Assembly (NCBI GenBank): GCA_016205125.1
Contig: JACQJE010000196.1
Span: 1 to 8,304 of the forward strand
Source of the DNA: Deltaproteobacteria bacterium
Lineage (GTDB): Bacteria > Bdellovibrionota > O2-12-FULL-43-9 > JACQJE01
Reading direction: 5' to 3'
DNA length: 8,304 nt
Notes under the pieces: generated by a model
What the model was told of the DNA's origin: nothing
Databases searched by the model: none
Seen by the model: only the letters and a program-made list of their open reading frames with translations
Part shown: one piece after another, positions 1-4,860 of the stretch
How positions within the stretch are numbered: the stretch's first letter is position 1
Layout of the letters: each line of letters starts with the position of its first letter
Position numbers and translations under genes: made by a program

Positions 1-124
1 GTCTTCCTCGGTATACTCGGATTCCCGGTGGTATGACGCTTGGGGATTCAATGGCCTTAATGGCGATGTCTACTACGCCGACCGCAGCCACTCCTTCTAT
101 TCGGTCCGGTGTGTAGGCCGCTAG
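1..124 (+). CDS. C-terminal tail of a C-type-lectin-fold protein (DUF1566/FISUMP-like), probable DGR target; 5' partial
   Basis: Base 2 begins an open frame of 40 codons ending at TAG 122-124; the start lies beyond the left edge. The tail reads SSSVYSDSRWYDAW, then GFNGLNGDV, then about ten mixed residues, then SVRCVGR. The ending VRCV is typical of DUF1566 (Lcl C-terminal) and Fibrobacter-type (FISUMP) domains, which share the C-type lectin/formylglycine-enzyme fold. These domains are usually secreted or surface-exposed, and several serve as variable ligand-binding proteins of diversity-generating retroelements. Here codons 16-33 all end in C or T. Within them the run Y, Y, A, D, then S, H, S, F, Y is what randomised AAC/AAT codons would give. 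I infer a variable repeat; no reverse transcriptase, Avd gene or template repeat is visible in the window. An ordinary DUF1566 protein is the alternative. Confidence 0.72.
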   Translation, partial: SSSVYSDSRWYDAWGFNGLNGDVYYADRSHSFYSVRCVGR

Positions 125-160
125 GCATGAGGATTTTTTGATTTGATCATTGGATTATTC

Positions 161-179
161 GCGGGTCACTTTGGCCCGC
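161..179 (+). other. Hairpin downstream of the putative variable repeat
   Basis: GCGGGTC (161-167) pairs with GGCCCGC (173-179) around an ACTTT loop, giving 7 pairs of which one is G:U. It lies 36 nt after the stop codon of the upstream gene and is flanked by two copies of GATCATT (145-151 and 183-189). No T-run follows, so it does not look like an intrinsic terminator. In known DGRs a DNA hairpin or cruciform just after the variable repeat helps mutagenic homing; that role here is inference. Confidence 0.45.
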
Positions 180-207
180 TACGATCATTTACTTCATGGA
201 GGACACG

Positions 208-1008
208 ATGAAGCAGCTCTTGTTGTGTTTAGGTTTCACTCTCTTTATTGCACTTCTCCCATCTTCTGGATTGGCGGTTGAATTTCAGGCAACTGACGAC
301 CCCGATTTCAGAGTGACTATTGAAATGTTCGATGGGGCAAAGAAAAAGACAGAGAATAAGCGTTTTATCAAGGCGACCGTTTCGAGAAACGGGAACTCTT
401 TTTCAACCTGGTGTCAGGAGTTCACGGGCGTCGCCTCCTCTGATGGCTCTGTTGAGAGTGAGCTCGGCTGTACCCTTGGCGTTTCCACTGTCAGCAACGA
501 TGATGACGAATCGCTCACTTTTGTGTTGAGGAGATATTATGCGAGTGAGTTTGAAACCTTCTACCTCCTGCACAAATTTGACTATGTCGGGGATGGGACA
601 TTCCTCAGAAAAGAAGTAGAGATTCTCACAGGGAAAAAGTTTAATCGTGTGGATGATTCCTTTGTTGAAGAGCAGATTACTTTGGAGATGGAGGACACAG
701 GATCGGATCCTGAAAAGGATATGAACGCGTTCTGGCATTATCTGACGAGGGTGCTGGAAGGGGTTGTTGGGAAAGAAGTTGATTTGAGTGAGAATCAGCG
801 TGGCTTTAAGATTGCATCGATTGAATATGGGGTCGATCATGAACTCAACCTCGCCATGACGGTGGTCCTCACCTTTGGGCGGAATGATTCGAGGGAGACG
901 ATGATTCACATAGCGATTTCGCTTCTGAAGGAGGAGGGTAAACTCCGCTCCGGACTCCTCTCTGCGCGCGGAGTGCAACGGCGGATCTTGAAGGCGATTG
1001 TTGAATAG
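208..1008 (+). CDS. Secreted protein of unknown function
   Basis: I do not recognise this 266-residue protein. The start at 208 is chosen because GGAGG at 198-202 lies 5 nt upstream; an in-frame ATG at 196 would overlap that ribosome binding site. Residues 1-23 form a classic Sec signal peptide (MKQLLLCLGF, hydrophobic to about residue 18, likely cut after GLA before VEF). The mature protein is acidic, mostly beta-prone in the first half and helical near the C-terminus. It has two cysteines, C69 and C88, that could form a disulfide in the periplasm. There is no later membrane segment and no lipobox. It sits 83 nt after the probable DGR target gene in the same direction, but it does not resemble the Avd accessory protein (far too long and exported). 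Any functional link to that gene is unknown. Confidence 0.75.
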   Translation: MKQLLLCLGFTLFIALLPSSGLAVEFQATDDPDFRVTIEMFDGAKKKTENKRFIKATVSRNGNSFSTWCQEFTGVASSDGSVESELGCTLGVSTVSNDDDESLTFVLRRYYASEFETFYLLHKFDYVGDGTFLRKEVEILTGKKFNRVDDSFVEEQITLEMEDTGSDPEKDMNAFWHYLTRVLEGVVGKEVDLSENQRGFKIASIEYGVDHELNLAMTVVLTFGRNDSRETMIHIAISLLKEEGKLRSGLLSARGVQRRILKAIVE

Positions 1009-1021
1009 AGGTTGCTGAGCG

Positions 1022-1038
1022 CCCTTAAAGAGTAAGGG
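1022..1038 (+). other. Small perfect hairpin after the secreted-protein gene
   Basis: CCCTTA (1022-1027) and TAAGGG (1033-1038) form a perfect 6-bp stem with an AAGAG loop, 13 nt after the stop codon at 1006-1008. No T-run follows, so a terminator role is doubtful. It may instead stabilise the mRNA 3' end. Confidence 0.3.
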
Positions 1039-1080
1039 AGTGACAAAGGGGGTAACTTTCTTAATAAATTTAGGGATATG

Positions 1081-1121
1081 CACCCCCACCCTGACCCTCC
1101 CCCATCGAGGGGGAGGGGGGG
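1081..1121. repeat. REP-like C/G-rich palindrome in the intergenic region
   Basis: CCCTCCCCC (1095-1103) and GGGGGAGGG (1109-1117) form a perfect 9-bp stem around ATCGA. A C-rich shoulder (CACCCCCACCCTGA) precedes it and a G-run follows. Elements of this form (CACCCTGACCCTCCCCC...GGGGGAGGG) are scattered between genes in many bacterial genomes as REP/MITE-like repeats. Only one copy is in this window, so repeat status rests on resemblance. Confidence 0.55.
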
Positions 1122-1199
1122 ACGACCTCAAGTTATTGAGAAGCTGCGAGGATTCTGATGGTCAGAAGGATTGCAGTTGGTTTAGTGCTCTCACTATTT

Positions 1200-1242
1200 A
1201 AAATAAGTAAAAAAGCATTGAACTCACTTACTTATTTTTTTT
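1200..1242. terminator. A/T-rich intrinsic terminator between convergent genes, probably bidirectional
   Basis: AAAATAAGTAA (1200-1210) and TTACTTATTTT (1228-1238) form a perfect 11-bp stem with a 17-nt loop. On the + strand the right arm runs into eight T residues (1235-1242), as expected for ending transcription from the secreted-protein gene. On the minus strand the other arm also ends in TTTT. The stop codon of the minus-strand DsbA-like gene (1232-1234) lies inside the stem. The stem has few G:C pairs, which lowers confidence. Confidence 0.55.
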
Positions 1243-2038
1243 CTCCAGCAATGACACGCTGTTCTGCTTTTTGAAGCACGCTTTCAAAATTGGCATAAGG
1301 CTGAGCGCCGCGAATGGAGATCCCGCCGATGATGAAACCGGGAGTTCCTGAGATGCCAAATTTTCTCGCCTCAGCCATATCTTCCTCAATTCTCCGGTTC
1401 ACCTCCGGGGACTCCATGTCCTTCTTCATCCTGGAGAGATCAGCCCCCACCTTTTTCGCGGCAGAATCCAGGAATTTTTCTCCCTCGGAGAGGCGCTGCT
1501 GATTCTCGAAGATCTCATCGTGAAATTCATAGGCCTTCGATTTGCTCTGGAGCGCGATCGCCTCAAAGCGTTTTGCGGCAGGCATGGCCATCGGATGAAA
1601 GGGGAGGGGGAGATGTTTATAGACGTAACGGATTTTTTGACCATGATTTTTTAAGAGGGTGTTCATGGTTTCATGTGCCCGTGCGCAGAAGGGGCACTGA
1701 AAATCAGAGTATTCGACAACAGTGATCGGGGCTGAGGGATTCCCCAGAATTGCCCGCTCTTTAGAGACAGAGGGTTCAAGGGGCTGGCTGAGCTCCCGAT
1801 CGATTCGTTCCTGTTCCTGCCTGGCGGCGAGTTGCTGTTGCTGCTGCCGTGCCGTTTGACTTGCTTTGGCCAGAGCGGCTGAGAATCGTTCCGGATTTTT
1901 TTCGATGGCAGAAAGGATAATCTCCGGATGCTCTTCCAGGACCTTCTGAATTTGACTTTGAGAAGGGGTGCATCCTGCGAGTGGAAGAGTTGTCATGAGG
2001 AATAGAATCGGCATTCGCTTATGAAGTGTTCGGTTCAT
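1232..2038 (-). CDS. DsbA-family thioredoxin-fold lipoprotein
   Basis: This 268-residue protein carries a lipoprotein signal: residues 1-22 end in the lipobox LAGC with C23 as the lipidation site, so it should be membrane-anchored facing the periplasm. Residues about 27-60 are helical with two similar HPE/NPE segments, resembling the N-terminal helices of ScsC/DsbA-like proteins. A glutamine-rich, coiled-coil-like linker follows (about 62-82). The thioredoxin domain runs from about residue 95 to the end. The active site is CPFC (115-118) within YSDFQCPFC, and the cis-proline loop is GTPGF (231-235). The family makes or repairs disulfides in exported proteins. The start ATG (2036-2038) is preceded by GGAG at 2049-2046 with 7 nt spacing. 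It is divergent from sppA. Oxidase versus isomerase activity cannot be told from sequence; no DsbB or DsbD partner is adjacent. Confidence 0.92.
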   Translation of the reverse strand: MNRTLHKRMPILFLMTTLPLAGCTPSQSQIQKVLEEHPEIILSAIEKNPERFSAALAKASQTARQQQQQLAARQEQERIDRELSQPLEPSVSKERAILGNPSAPITVVEYSDFQCPFCARAHETMNTLLKNHGQKIRYVYKHLPLPFHPMAMPAAKRFEAIALQSKSKAYEFHDEIFENQQRLSEGEKFLDSAAKKVGADLSRMKKDMESPEVNRRIEEDMAEARKFGISGTPGFIIGGISIRGAQPYANFESVLQKAEQRVIAGEKK

Positions 2039-2195
2039 TTTTGTTCTCCATTTTTAGAAAGACTTCGTTTCAGTCATTCACGTTTATTTACCTCTATCGG
2101 CAGATTCAATTTTTTTTAAAAGCAGGGCCCTAAGCAAAATGAGGAGTCGTTCCGATGAGTAATGGTGAATTTAACCTTTACATGTGGAGGCGGCG
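2039..2195. promoter_or_regulatory. Divergent intergenic region, presumed promoters for the dsbA-like gene and the sppA operon
   Basis: These 157 bp separate two divergent genes, so each needs a promoter here. The segment is A/T-rich in its centre, with a T8 run at about 2110-2117. On the minus strand TTGAAT followed about 17 nt later by TAAACG is a weak candidate -35/-10 pair for the DsbA-like gene. I see no convincing sigma-70 box for the + strand and no clear operator or riboswitch. Confidence 0.3.
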
Positions 2196-2198
2196 ATG
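2186..2198 (+). promoter_or_regulatory. Ribosome binding site that fixes the sppA start
   Basis: GGAGG at 2186-2190 lies 5 nt before ATG 2196. A GTG at 2184 in the same frame overlaps this site and would leave no binding site of its own, so ATG 2196 is preferred. Confidence 0.7.
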
Positions 2199-3086
2199 GT
2201 CTGGAAGCAGACAGAGAAGCGGGGGGCATTACTCTCCCTGGGGCTGCTGGTTTTTAGCATTTTCATGTTTATCACGTTGACGTTTGTCATCTTCATTGCG
2301 CTCTTCCAGGGGAGGAGCAGAGCTACCCTTGTTCTTTCCTCGGGTGTGGGCATTGTAGAGGTTGAGGGCGTGATTCTCAATCCGACAACAATATTGGAAC
2401 AGCTTGAAGAATACAGAGCGGCGAGGGGGATAGAGGCGGTGGTGTTGAAAATCAACACGCCGGGGGGTTCCGTAGGAGCCGTGCAGGAGATTTATGACAA
2501 AGTGCTTGAAGTGAAGACAGAAAAGCCGGTGGTTGCGGCTCTTGGGGCTATTGCCGCATCAGGCGGATATTACGTGGCCACCGCGGCCAACAAGATTATT
2601 TCCAATCCGGGGGCCATTACGGGGAGTATCGGGGTGATTATGAAGTTTGCGGATGCCGGGAAACTTCTGGAATGGATGAAGGTCCGGCCATACAACATCA
2701 AGAGCGGAAAATACAAAGATATCGGATCTCCGGATCGGATGATGACGGAAGAGGAGAGGAGACTCCTGCAGGGTGTGATCCGGGACAGTCACGAGCAGTT
2801 TGTGGAGGCTGTTATCGAAGGACGCGGTCTTGATCGGGATGACGTTGCGGAGATTGCGGACGGGCGGATTTTTACGGGGAGGCAGGCGCAAAAAATCGGT
2901 CTGGTTGACAAATTAGGTTCCCTGAGAGAGGCTATTAAACTGGCGGCAGAGGTTGCCGGGATCAAGGGCGAGCCGAAGGTGGTCTATCCTCCTAAGAAGC
3001 AGAAGAGGAGCCTCATCGAGAGATCGTCGGTGAGGCTGCGCAATCTCTCAATTTCGACTCTTTTATCCCTTCACTCTACTTTTTAA
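2196..3086 (+). CDS. sppA: Signal peptide peptidase SppA, short (single-domain) form, S49 family
   Basis: A 296-residue membrane serine protease that degrades leftover signal peptides and some membrane proteins. One N-terminal membrane segment (about residues 11-37) anchors it, with the protease domain outside the cytoplasm. The domain shows the S49 marks: VVLKINTPGG (82-91), AASGGYY with catalytic Ser122, the NPGAITGSIGV segment (137-147), and SGKYKDIGSP with Lys174 as the general base. The 52-residue Ser-Lys spacing matches the Bacillus-type short SppA. The length fits the short form rather than the doubled E. coli enzyme. It is the first gene of a compact operon and is followed 18 nt later by the HIT gene. 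The C-terminus is a basic, hydrophobic tail common in this form. All catalytic features are present. Confidence 0.95.
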   Translation: MVWKQTEKRGALLSLGLLVFSIFMFITLTFVIFIALFQGRSRATLVLSSGVGIVEVEGVILNPTTILEQLEEYRAARGIEAVVLKINTPGGSVGAVQEIYDKVLEVKTEKPVVAALGAIAASGGYYVATAANKIISNPGAITGSIGVIMKFADAGKLLEWMKVRPYNIKSGKYKDIGSPDRMMTEEERRLLQGVIRDSHEQFVEAVIEGRGLDRDDVAEIADGRIFTGRQAQKIGLVDKLGSLREAIKLAAEVAGIKGEPKVVYPPKKQKRSLIERSSVRLRNLSISTLLSLHSTF

Positions 3087-3104
3087 TGAGGTAATAGGGA
3101 CAAA

Positions 3105-3605
3105 ATGGAACATCTCTGGGCGCCTTGGCGAATGACGTATATCAGGAAAAATAAGAAGGAAGAGAACTGTTTTTTTTGCGATGGCTGGCAGCAAGGGGTG
3201 AGTCAAGAGACAGGGGTTCTCTTCAGAGGGAAGAGCGCTTTCGTCATGATCAACCGCTTTCCTTATAACAGCGGACACCTCATGGTCGTGCCTGCCCGGC
3301 ATGCCCCTTCTGTGAATGATCTCTCTGATGAAGAGTACTTTGCGCTTTTCAGACTGGCGCGGCTTGCCCAGAGCGCTTTAGATCGGGCTTTTACCCCTTC
3401 CGGATACAACTGGGGTCTCAATCTTGGAAAGGCGGCAGGCGCCGGGATTGTCGATCATCTGCACCTCCACATTCTTCCGAGATGGGAAGGGGATACCAAT
3501 TTTATGCCGCTGCTGGCGGAGACAAAGGTTTTGCCGGAGCATCTTGAACAGACTTACGCGACACTTTTGTCCCATTTTCAACAGCTTCCAAAGGAGGGGA
3601 TTTGA
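3105..3605 (+). CDS. HIT-family nucleotide-processing enzyme, Ap4A phosphorylase-like
   Basis: A 166-residue cytoplasmic protein of the histidine triad superfamily. The N-terminus MEHLWAPWRMTYI and the segments NRFPYNSGHLMVVP (50-63) and NWGLNLG (102-108) match the branch that includes mycobacterial Ap4A phosphorylase (Rv2613c type). The triad is DHLHLHIL, with H118, H120 and H122; the central His of the triad forms the nucleotidyl intermediate. C22 and C25 (NCFFC) form a CxxC that could hold zinc, as in many HIT proteins. The family cleaves dinucleoside polyphosphates such as Ap4A or other AMP conjugates; the exact substrate is not certain. The start ATG has AGGGA just upstream (3096-3100). 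Its TGA overlaps the ATG of the next gene by one base, implying translational coupling. Confidence 0.9.
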   Translation: MEHLWAPWRMTYIRKNKKEENCFFCDGWQQGVSQETGVLFRGKSAFVMINRFPYNSGHLMVVPARHAPSVNDLSDEEYFALFRLARLAQSALDRAFTPSGYNWGLNLGKAAGAGIVDHLHLHILPRWEGDTNFMPLLAETKVLPEHLEQTYATLLSHFQQLPKEGI

Positions 3606-3910
3606 TGCGCATTGTCCGCCTCGTCTTTGCTTTTGTCTCTTCAGTGGCTGCTCTTGTGATTGTTGTCATTTTCAGTCTTCAGAATGGACAGCTTGTTCCT
3701 CTTAATTTCTTTAAGTTTCAGACTCAGCCCATTCCACTCTGGAGTGTCATCATTGGCGCGTTTTGTGTCGGTGCTCTGACGGCGATTATCTACTGTTTTG
3801 AAGAGCTCTGGTATTTGTCCAAGCGTTGTCGGCTTCTTGAAAAGAAGCTTCGGGGAAAGGATGGGTTGGGTGAAGAGAAGAGGGGAGAGCCCGATACCAT
3901 TGAGGATTGA
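3605..3910 (+). CDS. LapA-domain (DUF1049) inner membrane protein
   Basis: A 101-residue protein with two membrane segments (about residues 6-25 and 44-66), separated by a short loop with the family pattern FSLQNGQLVPLNF (24-36). A charged cytoplasmic tail follows (about 70-101). This is the layout of LapA, which in E. coli works with LapB and FtsH to control LpxC and so lipopolysaccharide synthesis. ATG 3605 is chosen because AGGAGG (3592-3597) lies 7 nt upstream; an in-frame TTG at 3602 is a poorer start. The ATG overlaps the HIT stop codon by one base. No lapB gene (TPR plus rubredoxin) follows, so the partner is either elsewhere or absent. The role in envelope control is inferred from the family only. 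Confidence 0.82.
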   Translation: MRIVRLVFAFVSSVAALVIVVIFSLQNGQLVPLNFFKFQTQPIPLWSVIIGAFCVGALTAIIYCFEELWYLSKRCRLLEKKLRGKDGLGEEKRGEPDTIED

Positions 3911-3912
3911 AG

Positions 3913-4860
3913 ATGGCGAGTCAGCCGGGTTCGGCATTGAAAAAGTCCTATTCGACGTGGTTTATTGAGCGCCTTAAGGAACTGTTTGGGGAAGAGGAGG
4001 CGCACTTTCTCTGCGAAGTTTATGGCGGGGAAAGGCCTATTACGATTCGCGTCAACGCCGTGAACGGTACGCGTGAAGAACTCAGGAAAAAGCTTCAGGA
4101 GAAGTTTCGGAATATTGAATTCAGAGCCTCTCAATTTTCTCCTCATGCGCTGATCGCGAGCCAGCCAATCACTCTGAACGAAGATCCTCTTTATCGGGAG
4201 GGGGACTATTCTCTGGAAGACGAATCGCATCAGCTCGCCCCGCTCGCGCTTCAGCCAAAGCAGGGAGAAGTGATTGTCGATGTTGCGGCGGGAAAAGGGG
4301 AGAGGGCGACTCATTTGGCAGAGCTGATGCGCAATGTCGGAGCAGTGCATGCCTGGACTCAATCTCCAGAAGAGATAGAAGAGATTCAATCTGAAGTGTC
4401 TCGCTTAGGCTTAGGGATTGTTAAAACGCGCCTGAAAGATCCGACCCGTATGGTGAGGCAGAAGTTTGATGCAGCTCTGGCTTATCTCCCTTCTTCTGAG
4501 ACAGGGAAAATTCGGCGCGATCCGTCGATTGCAGAGCACCTGAATCCGGATCGATTACAAAACCTGGCAGATTGGCAGCTTGCTGTTCTTCATCGGATTG
4601 CTCCAGCTCTGAAAAGCGGAGGGCGTCTGGTTTACGCAGTCTCCTCATTGTTGCCTGAAGAGGGAGAGGATCTGATCTTTCGGTTTCTGAAGACGTTCAA
4701 AATGTTCGGCATAGAGGATCTGAGAGAGATCCTTCCCCCCGCCTGCTACTCCTTCGTCAATGACCAGGGGTTCTTCAAGAGCCTTCCTGAACCGGGAAGC
4801 ATGGATGGGATCTTTATTGCCCGCCTGAGCAAAGCTGCTGCTAAGGAAACGAAAGGGTGA
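3913..4860 (+). CDS. RsmB/NSUN-like RNA m5C-methyltransferase fold protein lacking catalytic cysteines (probable pseudoenzyme)
   Basis: A 315-residue protein that aligns along its length with the RsmB/RsmF/NSUN rRNA cytosine-5 methyltransferase core, without the NusB-like N-terminal domain of RsmB. Family landmarks are RPITIRVNA (41-49), YSLEDESHQLAPLAL (99-113), motif I IVDVAAGKGERATHLAEL (121-138), motif IV (185-204) and motif VI GGRLVYAVSSLLPEE (236-250). Key residues have changed. In motif IV the usual DAPCSGTG reads YLPSSETG, with Asp to Tyr191 and Cys to Ser194. In motif VI YSTCS reads YAVSS, with the nucleophile Cys replaced by Ser244. The acidic residue that binds SAM ribose appears to be Thr149. 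The frame is intact and its ATG has GAGG 7 nt upstream (3902-3905), so it looks expressed. It may bind RNA or ribosomes without methylating C5. It is the last gene of the sppA operon. Confidence 0.82.
   Translation: MASQPGSALKKSYSTWFIERLKELFGEEEAHFLCEVYGGERPITIRVNAVNGTREELRKKLQEKFRNIEFRASQFSPHALIASQPITLNEDPLYREGDYSLEDESHQLAPLALQPKQGEVIVDVAAGKGERATHLAELMRNVGAVHAWTQSPEEIEEIQSEVSRLGLGIVKTRLKDPTRMVRQKFDAALAYLPSSETGKIRRDPSIAEHLNPDRLQNLADWQLAVLHRIAPALKSGGRLVYAVSSLLPEEGEDLIFRFLKTFKMFGIEDLREILPPACYSFVNDQGFFKSLPEPGSMDGIFIARLSKAAAKETKG

Noticed and set aside
403..1131. 242-codon open frame on the minus strand opposite the secreted-protein gene
   Set aside because: It runs antisense to a gene with a good ribosome binding site and signal peptide, crosses the REP-like palindrome, and has an unconvincing residue composition with no recognisable motif.
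1840..1860. Run of glutamine codons (CAG/CAA) in the DsbA-like gene, possible microsatellite
   Set aside because: Mixed CAG/CAA codons and only five residues; fits a Gln-rich linker rather than an unstable repeat.
2124..2131. AGGGCCCT palindrome in the divergent promoter region
   Set aside because: An 8-bp palindrome alone is too short to call an operator, and no second copy is nearby.
3790..4389. 199-codon minus-strand frame across lapA and the methyltransferase-like gene
   Set aside because: It spans two well-supported genes with their own ribosome binding sites and shows no domain features.
3913..4860. Reading the methyltransferase-like gene as an ordinary RsmB (16S C967 methyltransferase)
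   Set aside because: Both catalytic cysteines and the motif IV aspartate are replaced at aligned positions, and the NusB-like N-terminal domain is missing.
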